Positions 33,369 to 45,051 of a stretch of 64,000 bases of DNA are shown piece by piece. A program made the position numbers and the translations under genes. The notes beneath the pieces are model-generated. The model was given only the letters and a program-made list of their open reading frames with translations. It was not told the origin of the DNA and did not search any database. The stretch's first letter is position 1; every line of letters starts with the position of its first letter. Source of the stretch: Spodoptera frugiperda (taxonomy: Eukaryota; Arthropoda; Insecta; Lepidoptera; Noctuidae); the NCBI RefSeq assembly GCF_023101765.2, contig NC_064230.1, forward strand, positions 558,001-622,000, in the 5' to 3' direction.

Positions 33369-36300
33369 ATGGGAACCACTATGTTATTAGTGTTGTTCAG
33401 TCTGTTCTTAAATTATAATTTAGTGCAATGTGTTTTGAATACAACAGGTATGAATAAAGCAAATTTCATTTATAACTTAGTCTATTTAAAATTTTAATTA
33501 ATCATTTAATATAATAATCGAAAATTAATCATTTAATTTGCATGCTGATAGTGCATGCTGTGCTTTTCTTTAAGTGATGAGGCGCTTAGACGTATGTTAT
33601 TAATGTACAAATTATAATGTAATAGCGTACTTATTGTTGGAAAGCCTAAAATAAATAAATAAAACAAAAGTTTTTATCTGAAGGTAAACCATCAGCGCCG
33701 CCCATGGACACCAGCAGCACCAGAGGAGTCACAGGTGCGCCTACTGCCCGATCAGGAGCTGCGGACTACCTAGCGGGTTTACCGGGGCTCTGACTCGAAA
33801 AGCAGGAGTAGGAACGGGGTGGTTTTTAGTCAGTAAGAGTCTGACACTCCCTCTCGCCACGCCTAAGACGGGAGAAGTTATTGGATGATTTACCCCACTT
33901 AAAAAAAAACATTAACTGCCGCACTCAGAGACATTTAATGATTACTTAAACTATTCCTTAGTAACGATTTTGTATCGAAAACAATTGCTAAGGACTGGGT
34001 TAAGTAACTATTAAATGACTCTGAGTTCGGCGGTAAAAGTCTAATATCTCTTTTTCAGACAAATTCAACGAAACAGAAGTAATGAAAGGGCACCAAGAGC
34101 TCATGAAAAAAGTTCACACATTCTTCACAGAGTTAAAAAAACTATTCGTAGCCAAAAAATCATTACAGAGAAAGAAAGAGAAAGAAGCAGAAATCGACGA
34201 AGGCGTGAAAGAGACAACACATTCAAATCTAAGAGCTTTTCCAAATAACATTGACTTCAATCAATCTACTTCCAATTATAAACTGCATAAGTTACCTAAA
34301 CACATTAATAAACCTATATTCCCGATAACACATATACCAATCCATGTTTACAAAAAACTATTTCCTGACAGCATACCTGAACAGTTTACTTTTCGTTCAG
34401 GAAACTTTTCTATTCGAGAATCTATTCCTTCTCTATCTAATTTATCATTTATTTTACCTCCAATGGCTAGGTTCAAACGACCATCATCTTTACATGCTAC
34501 TAAAAAGACAACAAAATCAATAGCTGCAAGAAATATCGCTTCTTTAAAAGCGGAATTGGAAAGCTTGTATAGAAATAGTACTGCATCAGTTTTGCATACT
34601 TCTAAAATTAGACAGAAATTCTTCTTTAAGAAAAGAACATCTGTATCTACTTCTAATATTAACTCTGACGTCACTTCAACCTCTTCACCACCTCCTCTTT
34701 CATCCACATCAACTTTTCTACCATCATTTGACGAATCAGATGTCCTATACCCTATTTCAAATTCTAAATCTTCTCCTCTTAAGTCTAAATTTGCTTCTCG
34801 TGTATCGAGGTCAGAGAAAATGACTACAAAAAAGCTTCTTAGGATGCAACAACAAGAGCTGAGTAATTTCACGTCTTCTGATAAACCGGAGAATGAAGAT
34901 CCGGATATTGAAGATGGTAACGTTACTAGTACTGAAAATCCAAATATTGAAGAAGATGATAATGTTACAAGTAAGAACTTTATTGTTTTTCTTATAGAAT
35001 TTTTTTACATTTGATGGGTCGACGTTTGGCCGCTATCTCGCCTGATGGTAAGTGATGATGCGGCCTACGATGGAGCACGTCTGCCCATAAGCAACCTATT
35101 CACTCGGGCTTTGAAGACACCCATAGAACATTTATTTTTTGCCTCGTTGATCGAAGTGGTTACAAGTGCGACTGCTGAACAAGGAGTGTCGTAAAGTATT
35201 GATGGGCTTTTTTCGGATTTTCGAAAAAAATATTAGTAGTGTTACGGAGACTGGAATTGTGGCCAATATATGGCAATAAACTCACCACCTATTACATGGG
35301 AATTATGTATAACACCAATGGTGGAAAGTGGGTGTACATTGTATAGCGGCATTATGTGCCGTAATATGCACCTCTGCCTACCACTTCGGGGATAAAAGTC
35401 CAGATTCAAAATGTTACATGAAGTGACCGACATTTATACCAATTACTTGATTGTGTTTTTATCAACTGTGAAAGGAGCTGTCGTCGGCGGTATGTATGTC
35501 CGTATGTATACGACCTTCAAACCTTCAAGAAAAGGCTTACGGAATTTTTGAGAAGTGTCGTTAACGCATTTTGTGAAGTCCACTGATATATTATGAGAGG
35601 TGCCCATGGGCGGCGCTGATCACTTACCATCAGGTGACTCGTCTGCTCGTTTGCCTCCTATTCATATTATAAAAAAATGTTACTATCAGAACTGTTTGGT
35701 AGTTTTAGATTATAGTTTTACTTCAAGATCACTAACAAAATATCTTTCCATCACCAGCTCATCTAGATTTATCACAATGGCATCTAACTCCTGCACGAAT
35801 GAAACCAAAAACCCACCACGGACGCCACCACCCACACCATCCCCACCATGCAAGGCAGAAGCACTCACTGAAGAAAAGGATGAGGCTAAAGTATCTCAGG
35901 AATAAAAAGAAGGGCTCTACAAAATACATGACCACGAAAGCTGATAAGGCTTTTATAAAAATTTCGTATAAGGTCTATCTTGGGTCTCGTGAGACGACAA
36001 CTACTGATGGCAGCCCTGGCTATCTGCGCTTAGGTCCCGCTAAAGCTGTCACACCAGGTAAGTTTGTTAAATATCTATACAACGTGTAATGCTGGGGCCA
36101 CACTAATGGAATATGCCATTGATTTTGAAAACAAATGAACGATTATGAACTTTAAATGTTCGTACAAACATCAATTATCGCCATAATCAAATGACATATT
36201 CCATTAGTGTGGCCTCAGCATAATAAAATAGCCATTATACATCAAGAAGCGCTGAAGAATACAGGTTGAATAGAATCTCTATACGAAGTTTCAGCTTAAA

Positions 36301-39300
36301 ATACGGTTGTACCAAATACTTGGTGTCGCATGGTCCTTGATTTTATAAATCATACAAACGTATCACAATACTACAGGGGTCACTCGCTAATATTAATACG
36401 AAACATTTCTTCTGTAAATCTGATCGCCTAGTACCTCTATCTGCCTAATTTTGATTCGCGCGGCGGCGCGATTTGAAACATTCTTAACTTGGTACCATGA
36501 AAACATCAGTTTAAACAACTCTTACCGTATAGTTTGTTAATTATTATCTAGAAGCCGTGCAATTGATATGTACCTATACCCCTTTTTGTTACACATTGTA
36601 TATGGTGATAGGTAATTAGTGAACGATATTGAAACACGTGATTGTACTCATGATTATAAATAACTTTCCCAAAGAAATTTTTTTGTATACTCATTAGTTT
36701 TATCACAGTAACAAAACAATAAAATTTCATTAGCACGTTTAAGGCGCTGTGCATAGTCAAAATAGGATTGATTTAACAGTGTTTTTGCCCAATGTTTACA
36801 TGTTAGAGCAACAAAAAAAATATATTTAATCTTGATCATTTTTATAAATGGACCACCTTCTTCAAAACACGTTTTCTATAAATTTTCTCGATAAAAAAAT
36901 CATAAACTAACCATTTAAATTGAAATTCTAGCCATTGTAACTATATTATTTATGAACATATCTTAATAAAATTAATAACAGTGACGTAATTTAAAATAAT
37001 AAAAGGATCTGCCGCATTTATTTATCGATTGAAATGAGATATTTGTAAGGATTAATATAATTCATGATAAATAACTCAGAGCGAATCGAACAAAATGTCG
37101 TCCGATCATGACATCTATTCGTTTCTCTTTCATTCCTACGCGGACCGGCAGTGACCGCTGAGGCGCGCTGCTTGGTGGACCTATGTCAGTTTGTGTCAAT
37201 CGCCGCTCAGAAAATAATCATTCACTAACATATCTTTTTGCTGTTTGTAATATTTTATTTTGTAATTAGCATTTTCTAAGTTGGGTTGTCAGTATATTTT
37301 TTTGTACGAAATCGATTTGAATTATAAGTTGTGTAAATACAATTAATTTTTTCTTATACTATTACCGCGTAGCATGGTGCAGATGACACATTCAGTAACG
37401 TTCCGTATCATTCTTAAAAGGAGAAGGGGACTTTTGGGCCCAGCAGTTAACTAGTTGAAATGTATATTAAAAAAACCGTCATATTTTTCTAAGGGAAATC
37501 ACAAAATATGGTACCTTGTTTCTATCTAGGAAGCGAGAAAACTTAAATTAAGTTGTGTAATAATGTATGTAAAATAATGTATGTATAACGTACTCTTTGA
37601 TTTAAACTTCTTAAAACACTTCTGTCTGACTTCAGTCAGTCACCGATTGACAGATGACACTTTCCCTATACTTATTATACTCTTTGGATGACACTCGTTC
37701 GTTGTGTTTCGTTCTAAGTGCGCACGTATTTTCCATGTTTTATTGTTTAACCCCACGACCTCGGCTTTATAAAGGACTTTTGACGGATCTTGAATCTATA
37801 AATTACCTGACTCTCTATTTTGGACAACTGCAACAAGCCTATCAATCGAATATTGACGACATAGATCGCTGTGTAAATTGTACGATTGCGACTGGTCGCT
37901 GTAACTCTATTGGCAGAAGAGTCTTGGAAGATGAGGCGACTTTATCAGTTATTCGTCAGTGGCGTGCATCTCAGCCTGTATAATATGGTATCTCAGTTGG
38001 GAAAGATACCAAGAAAATATACGTACCCCGAACCCCTTCACAATTCTAAGATGACATTCTCCTAATTATTCAAGATGATTAATACATATTTTATACTAAT
38101 ATTGGTGTTTTATTTATATATCCTCCTGTCCCTTTTTTAATTTTTAAAAGGTTAGTGCCTACCTACTGCTTCTAAGGGCCTATGCACACCACGTTTTTTA
38201 AACGCGCCGGGGCCGCGCATTTGTATCGATACAAACGACAACAAACTGCTCTGTAGGAGAAAAACGCACCGTCGACGCGTGTTTGTAGCGATACAGTCGC
38301 GATGCAAACGCGCGTGTGTAGCGATACAGACACGCGTGTGTAGCAATGCAAACGCGCGTGTTATACAAACGACAACAAACTGCACTCCAGGAAAAAACGG
38401 CCGGCGACGCGCGTTTCCAAAACGCGAGTCACTACGCGACGCGACGGCGCGTTTAATAAACGTGTTGTGCATAAGCCCTAAGTGCAGAATATTGAATGTA
38501 AAAACTTGTCTTCGACTGTAGCGACTGTTCGGGGCGCTGAAGAGCCAAACGTGTCAGATCTTCGACACGTCACACACGCTCCTTGCTTACAACCATAACA
38601 CAACCAAAATTATTCAAAAGTATTTCGTAAAAAACACAAAAAACTGCAATGATATAATATAACCTCACTTTTACTACATTAGGTACATATAACTTGATTC
38701 AACTAACACATATTGGCGCAACATCTGGTCGGTGCCTGTTAGCCACACAGAGGATGTGAATAATGAAAATGGGAAAAGGACTAGGGGGAATCAAGTTGTG
38801 CAATTCCCCCGCACACTCTCCGAAATGTATCCGGTAAAAAACGGAAAGGCTTGCGACCTTGCGCCTGTGTTCAAGGCTTTGAAGCCGGGCCTCCACAAGC
38901 GCATCATCATTGATGAGCTTCTTGGCACGCCTTTCAATGTGTTCGAGCGCATCTAGCTGGCATTTAGCCGAGCCGTCCCAAAAGTGAGAACAGTACTCCA
39001 TACATGACCGAACCTGCGCTTGGTACAGGCTCAGCAGTTGTTTCTATCTATCATCACTGACAGGACTATTGTAGCCAATAAACCTGATATAGTGGTGATA
39101 GATCGGCAAGCGCGCCACACGATGATAATCGATATCACCATTCCTCATGACGAGAACCTCGTGAAAGCTGAAAAAGATAAACAAATAAAATATCTTGACT
39201 TGGCTCACGAGGTTGTCGACATGTGGAGTGTGGATTCGGCTATCATTGTGCCGATAGTCGTGTCGGCCAACGGATTAATACCCAACAGCCTCGACAATCA

Positions 39301-42300
39301 CCTTAGGAGGCTGGGGTTGGGCGGATGGATCAAGGGCCTGATGCAGAAGGCAGTACTTCTAAATACGGCACACATTGTGTGAAGGTTTTTGTCTCTGGAC
39401 CCCTTACCACCGGTAGCTTGGGCTATGCTCCCGCTACTGGTCAGCTCCTATTTTTACATTTTTAATATTATTTTATTTTGTATGTTGTAGTATTTAAAAA
39501 AGTAAATTTAGATAATTTTAAATAAATGTAGATAAGAAATTAATGAGAATTCAATGTACGCTGCGAGTATCGATAGCGATAAAAAAGATCTTTCTAATGT
39601 CCATCCCTAATCATGTGGTACTGAGAGACGTCAACGTCATACAGGCAACTGTCACTAGCGCAAAAACTATAGTAGTAGTAAGTTTATGTAAATTATTGTT
39701 CGATTTCGGTTTTAGTCATAAAAAAACAAAATAAAAAAATAAATAAAAATAAAATAAAAATGTATACAACATAATATTGAAAAACTAAGAAAACAAAAAC
39801 TAATACGAGTAATGAGATTCGATCTTAAGGATCACGGAACGCGATTCTAGACAGCAACGCATTGGGCCAATCGTCCATGAAACTATGAAAGCGAAATTAC
39901 GCTCCTAAATAAAATGGAATACGCGTATCAATGACATTTGCGCGGTGCACCCCTCAGTACACGAGACCCACTTCACCTGCTTCACCCCTCAAATACATAA
40001 AAGTCGTCTATTCACCGCGCCTTAAGTTCCAAAATACCTACTAGTCTTACAATAACGCGGGCGCAGGCGTCTCGCTCCTAACAGCTGATCATGCGAATGC
40101 ACGCGCGCGCGTTTGTTGTTTTGTTATTGTGATAAAACTAATGAGTACACAAAAAAAGTTTCTTCGGGAAAGTTGTTTGTAATCATGAGTACAATCACGT
40201 GTTTAAATATCGTTCACTAATTACCAGTCACCCTATATACCATGCGACGAGGTTGACTCGTCAACGACACACGTACTTAGGTATCGTCATGAGCTAATGT
40301 TCACATGTAATCAGCTCATGTAGTGTATTGTCCAGTCAACTGATGGTAGCGAGGTTGACTCGTCAACGACACACGTACTTAGGTATCGTCATGAGCTAAT
40401 GTTCACATGTAATCAGCTCATGTAGTGTATTGTCCAGTCAACTGATGGTAGCGAGGTTGACTCGTCAACGACACACGTACTTAGGTATCGTCATGAGCTA
40501 ATGTTCACATGTAATCAGCTCATGTAGTGTATTGTCCAGTCAACTGATGGTAGCGAGGTTGACTCGTCAACGACACACGTACTTAGGTATCGTCATGAGC
40601 TAATGTTCACAATTGTAATCAGCTCATGTAGTGTATTGTCCAGTCAACTGATGGTAGCGAGGTTGACTCGTCAACGACACACGTACTTAGGTATCGTCAT
40701 GAGCTAATGTTCACATGTAATCAGCTCATGTACTGTATTGTCCAGTCAACTGATGATAGCGAGGTTTAAATATGATTGTCTTGTACAGGTTTACTGCCCA
40801 CTGGGTCGACCAAGTCTCCGAACCTTCGTTACTACGAGATGATGAAGGAACTAGACGAGGGATATATGATGATATTTCTGATAGAACTTTGCAGAATAAT
40901 TTCTACGAAGGATCAGAAACAAGTTCAAGATGTCATCATGCATACTATAACTATAATCAATGAGTAATTTTAAAATATTAACCTCTTTAAACTAACCATC
41001 AGGGGCCTTAGTCTGCTATTACAATTGTAGCAGAATGGTCGATCCGCGTCTGCTAATACAATTGTAGCAGAATGGTCGATCCGCGTCTGCTAATACAATT
41101 GTAGCAGAATGGTCGATCCGCGTCTGCTATTACAATTGTAGCAGAATGGTCGATCACTGAGCAATGCGAGTGGGACGGAGCTATGTAGGCTTATAGCTCC
41201 GTCCCTCTCGCACTGCTCAATGATCGACCATTCTGACACAATTGTAATAGCAGACTAAGGTGTTTTTTGGCATCGGCATTCCGTATGATGTCATCGGTAC
41301 GCATCGCATGTAGGCATTGCCGATGATGCGGTCCGTACGATGCGGATCAGTGGACGCAGTTGTATGAGTTTCTATACAAGACAAACTAGAATCCGTTGCG
41401 TGCGATGCGTACGATGCGGGCCTGTGGACGCTTACTTTAAGTAAACCTTAATTGAGTCTGAGACGCTTAACTTGAGTATGGTGGTTAGTTTTAAAAAACA
41501 AAACGAGCAAATAGCTTCACTAGAGGACTGACCGACAGACAGACGTTATTAATATTATTATATTTGCTTTGACGCTCAAAAGTGCCTTCCTGGTCTATTT
41601 GAAATAAATGATTTCGACTTTGACTTTGAAAACGCAATCTTGACTAGTTTGAGAATGGTAATTTTTTGCAGACTACAACAAAATGGAAGGTTGATCTGGT
41701 TGGGGAGGCCGTTACTAGACATCACTGTGAAACTGTCAAGATTTGTCTCTAAAGCACCAATTGATCTTGTGAGATGTAAGTAGATTGTTCTGCTCTTTAC
41801 TAGACCTGGTTGTAAGATTTTTGCATGGTATAAGCCGGTAAACGAGCAGACGGATCACCTGATGGTAAGCAATCGCCGCCGCCCATGGACACTTTAAACA
41901 CCAGAAGCATAGGGTTAGGAAGTTAGGGTTGTTTGGGAATCGGGGATTAGCTAATCCCATTGGGCCTCCGGTAACCTCACTTATACGACGAATTACAACG
42001 CAAGCGTTGTTTCATGTCGATTTTCTGTGACGCCGTAGTATCACTCACATCGAGCCCGCCATTTAGTGCCGAAGTACGGCCGAGCAGAAAGCCGACGTGC
42101 AACAACGCTTGCATTGTTTTTCGCCAAATTAACTCCCTTCCCTGATTCCTCAATAACCCTTAAATTCCTAACAACCCAAATGCCAGCAACGCACTTGTTA
42201 CGCCTCTGATGTTTCGGGTATGCATGGGGGACGGTGATTAGTGACCATGAGGTAATCCGTCGGCTCGTTTACCAGCTTATTCAATAAAAAAATACAGCAG

Positions 42301-42333
42301 ATAAAAATACTATAAACAACATCTAAAATTAAT

Positions 42334-42401
<68 letters not shown>

Positions 42402-44964
42402 ACCAGCTTACGCAAACATGACGACACAAATGCTACGTGAGAGGAATCAAGCACTCTCCGAGGAAGAGAATTCAATACTGGACCATGCAGACTCTTTCTA
42501 CGATAGTAAAGAAGGAGAATATCTGTTTAATTCTCTAAAGGAATTCGAGGCATTTCCTGAGAGTAAGTATAACCAATATTAATTATTATGTTATCAGCTT
42601 ACTCACGTAATGTTTTGACGAGGAACTCGATTAGTTTCAAGCCATGATAGAGGCGCACTGCTACTGAGTAACAGCGTGACAATCGCCGCGTCGTGTGTCG
42701 CGAAATGCTGCTCATGAATATGAGTCTCTAGCATGGCTTGAAACTAATCGAGTTCCTCGTCAAACAGTTACGTGAGTAAGCCGATAACATGATAATTAAT
42801 TTAGTATGTCTCACGAAAGTTACAATAAAATTATATAACCAATATCGTAGTGATCCGGAGGTTTAAGACGCCCGCTTCTCATGCATGAGAATGCTGGTTT
42901 AAAACCTACCAATGGGAAGTCCCAATGTGACTTTTTCCGAGTTATATGTACTTTCTAAGATTATTTTAGACACCACTGACAAACGGTGAAGGAAAACATC
43001 GTGAGGAAACCTGGGTTTACAATTCATAATATTTTATAAGTTTGAAATCGCCAACCCGCCTTGAGCAAGAGTGGTGATTAATGCTCAAACCTTCTTCGTG
43101 TGGGAAGAGGCTTTTGGTCAGCAGTGGCCTATTACGTTGAACGAAAAAGAAACAAGAACGTTAGGCGCACTGAACACGCGAATAAATGATTTTTCTTTCT
43201 TTCTTTCTTTCACTGATTGGCCGGTGCGAAAGGAACAACCAATTAGAGCGTCGGGCGCGCTCTCGTTTCGATCTTGACTTCTCTCGACTTCTCCCGTCTT
43301 GGGCGAGGCGAGAGGGTGTGTCAGACTCTTACTGACTAAAAACCACCCCGTTCCTACTCCTACTTTCGAGCCGGAGCCAACCTGCTAGGTAGTCCGCAGC
43401 TCCGGAAACTCGTAATAAAGCTACAGTTTAATATAATTTTTTGACGTTTTCAGTTTCAAAATCCGGTTACTTAGTTTGTTCCACACTGATAGAAAACTTC
43501 TTTCATCCATTTCGTCGCCTCAACAAATCGAAGCGGCGACAAAGATTACTAGACTCTATCAATAAAGTAATAAGGGATAGATTTCCAGAAATCTCTTTGA
43601 AAGCACTCGAAGAAAATCCTTTGAACCCTAGAATAAGAGGTAAGTCTACAGCTAAACGTCCACAGGCCCGTATCGTACGCATCGCACGCAACGGATTTTA
43701 GTTTGCCTTGTATAGAAACTCATACAACTGCGTCCACTGATCCGCATCGTACGGACCGCATCATCGGCAATGCCTACATGCGATGCGTACCGATGACGTC
43801 ATACGGAATGCGTTCGATGCGGGCCTGTGGACGCTTACCTTTATATAGTGACGAGAACTTTTCAAAGTTGTTCGTAAATAATCCAATAGATGGTGTTGGA
43901 ATATATATTTTATTATTGACATCTAGAAGCAAAGTTTCCGCAGAAATGCTGGCGCGTTGGAATGTCTGTATATTATTTTTTTCATGGTATAAGCCGGTAA
44001 ACTAGCAGACGGATCACCTGATGGTAAGCCGTCGCCCATGGACACTTGAAATACTAGAAGCGTTACAAGTGCGTTGCCGGCCTTTTGGGAGTTAGGAATT
44101 TAAGGGTTGTTGGGGAATCATGAATTCGGAAGGGCGGTAATTTGTCTCCGGTAACCTCACTTACACAACGCAAGCGTTGTTTTAACGCCGGTTTTCTATG
44201 AAGCCATAGTATCACTCCGGTTGAGCCGGCCTAGTAGTACCGAAGCATGGTTCTCCTACACTTAAATTAATCTCTATCCAATTTTTACAGCAAAAGAAAC
44301 GCTGCATTGGCCAAAACTGCTAACGCTAACAACTTCAGAAATACCACTCTTAGCTTCGAACAAATCAACTACAGCCTCCAACAGAGAGAGAAGGAGACAT
44401 TTAAAGAAAAAGAGGAAACGTAAAAGGCACAAGTATTATAGACGACAATTGGAAAATAATGAAACTAAATACTTAGAGATTAGAAATATAAATCAAACTA
44501 AAGCAAAGCGGCGATACAAAGTGATGACTTCGAAATATCATTTGAAACGCAAGAGAACTACAGATTCTTACCCATTGAATCTACATCGCAGACCAACTAA
44601 ATATCATTATTCAACAATCACTCCTCTATATGTATCCATACCATTCCCTTTATTCCACGAACTAAAAAACTATTTAGATCCAAGAGTAAATAAAGTTTAC
44701 CATAGAACCGGCGGCAAAAAGCGACGCCAGCGCCGCCCTAAACAAACTATAGATTTGGAAAGATTGCAGAATTATTACTACCCGTTTGAAGAGTATTTTA
44801 GACAATCAGAGCCCGTGAGAAGTGTAAGTAGAGTTACTAATGCGTATTTGAAGAGGATTGTCGAGGTTTCAAGTTATAGTGATGAGGAGGATTCTTTGCA
44901 AAGGAATTTAAATGGAGCTCTGTTTTATAATGGGACGTCTGCTACTGAAACTATGAAAGTATAA
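33369..44964 (+). CDS. Unrecognised secreted four-exon-module protein, gene 6
   Basis: Exons 33369-33447, 34059-34970, 35758-36057, 40789-40963, 41672-41775, 42407-42562, 43454-43639, 44291-44964 (stop TAA). All are GT-AG and phases agree, giving 861 residues. Exon 1 is a signal peptide (MGTTMLLVLFSLFLNYNLVQC). Exon 2 opens with a helical Lys-rich stretch and turns Ser/Thr-rich. Exon 3 contains a His/Pro run (HHGRHHPHHPHH) and basic residues. Exons 4-7 are the module: M1 (YYEMMKELDEGYMMIFLIEL), M2 (LIWLGRPLLDITVKLSRF), M3 (SILDHADSFYDSKEG, where family IIDYAD is ILDHAD) and M4 (ENFFHPFRRLNKSKRRQ). Exon 8 is a very basic tail ending with the SSYSDEEDSLQRNL motif shared with the gene at 19812-26039. 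Polyadenylation signal at 45046. The 4.7-kb third intron is packed with transposable elements. Function unknown. Confidence 0.8.
33448..34058. repeat. Gene 6 intron 1: P-repeat and MITE V
   Basis: P-repeat 33748-33905 (minus). MITE V 33914-34036 has inverted ends (actgccgcactcagagacat / atgactctgagttcggcggt) and stops 22 bp before the exon 2 acceptor. A second V copy at 48440-48563 sits inside MITE Q. Confidence 0.7.
35139..35399 (+). mobile_element. tRNA-derived SINE
   Basis: Copy with the head 'tgcctcgttgatcgaagtgg' and tail 'acttcggggataaaag', in gene 6 intron 2. Other copies: 1704-1857 (-), 3868-4127 (-), 6806-7027 (-), 27327-27484 (-), 30840-31033 (+), 46455-46600 (-), 47203-47335 (+), 60695-60893 (-). 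Confidence 0.7.
36065..36602 (+). mobile_element. TIR element W, interrupted by a palindromic MITE
   Basis: Begins tatacaacgtgtaa and ends gttacacattgtata (terminal inverted repeats). A second, palindromic element (36092-36222, 'ccacactaatggaatatgcc') sits inside its left end. Other copies of W are at 54360-54742 and 57451-57836, with fragments at 53772-53945. Confidence 0.7.
36603..38699. repeat. Gene 6 intron 3, left part
   Basis: 36605-36740 is the outward end of an element whose inverted partner lies at 40105-40240. A MITE with ends 'gggcctatgcacaccacg' / 'cgtgttgtgcataagccc' occupies about 38177-38481 and is rich in CG and CGCG words. An open frame at 37654-37983 (109 codons) is unrecognised. 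The rest is AT-rich. Confidence 0.5.
38700..39012 (-). mobile_element. 3' fragment of a jockey/CR1-like LINE
   Basis: Minus-strand frame 'MEYCSHFWDGSA', 'HIERRAKKLIND', 'SLSVFYRIHFGEC', 'LIPPSPF' is the thumb/C-terminal region of this LINE type. Other fragments: 618-960 (-), 23722-24012 (+), 24695-24930 (+), 35016-35122 (-), 59078-59880 (-, split by the hAT-like element). Confidence 0.65.
39013..39382 (+). mobile_element. C-terminal fragment of an R2/R4-type non-LTR retrotransposon
   Basis: An open frame of about 120 residues (stop at 39380-39382) with 'KPDIVVID', 'IIDITIP', 'KIKYLDLAHEV'-like 'QIKYLDLAHEV' and 'LGLGGW'. This matches the restriction-like endonuclease end of insect R2/R4 elements as I know the family. 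There is no upstream reverse transcriptase; the left side joins a LINE fragment on the other strand. Confidence 0.6.
39383..40248. repeat. Gene 6 intron 3, right part
   Basis: AT-rich sequence, then 40105-40240, the inverted counterpart of 36605-36740 ('ttcactaattaccagtcacc'), directly before the satellite. Confidence 0.5.
40249..40767 (+). repeat. 102-bp satellite array, about five copies
   Basis: Reverse complement, in window terms, of the 9090-10033 unit, hence the same sense relative to its host gene. It ends 21 bp before the M1 acceptor of gene 6. One copy has a two-base insertion. Confidence 0.9.
40964..41671. repeat. Gene 6 intron M1-M2: palindromic MITEs
   Basis: MITE Y (about 40995-41265) has arms 'ttagtctgctattacaattg' and complement, with its left arm expanded into about four 37-bp tandem copies; an unexpanded Y is at 61010-61160. 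MITE Z (41263-41440) follows, then repeat D (41525-41635). Confidence 0.65.
41776..42336. repeat. Gene 6 intron M2-M3: two K-repeats
   Basis: K-repeats in opposite orientation (41826-42075 minus, 42075-42290 plus). Confidence 0.6.
42337..42397 (+). repeat. (TC)n tract forming the M3 acceptor pyrimidine tract
   Basis: About 30 TC dinucleotides end 10 bp before the acceptor at 42406 of gene 6 exon M3. Confidence 0.9.
42563..43453. repeat. Gene 6 intron M3-M4: MITE Q, RTE end, P-repeat
   Basis: Complete MITE Q 42575-42835 with both arms; RTE-like 3' end 42968-43195 followed by a TTTC microsatellite; P fragment 43276-43405. Confidence 0.65.
43640..44290. repeat. Gene 6 last intron: MITE Z and K-repeat
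   Basis: MITE Z 43652-43845 starts about 12 bp after the M4 donor ('cgtccacaggcccgtatcgt' and the inverted end). K-repeat 43984-44270 (minus). Confidence 0.6.
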
Positions 44965-45045
44965 ATTAAATACCAAGTTTATAAATTGTAAGCTGTGATT
45001 TCTATTAGCTAGTAATCAATTGTAAAGGCATAATATTTTGTAAAT

Positions 45046-45051
45046 AATAAA
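45046..45051 (+). promoter_or_regulatory. Polyadenylation signal of gene 6
   Basis: AATAAA about 80 bases past the TAA stop at 44964, in AT-rich 3' UTR. Confidence 0.55.
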
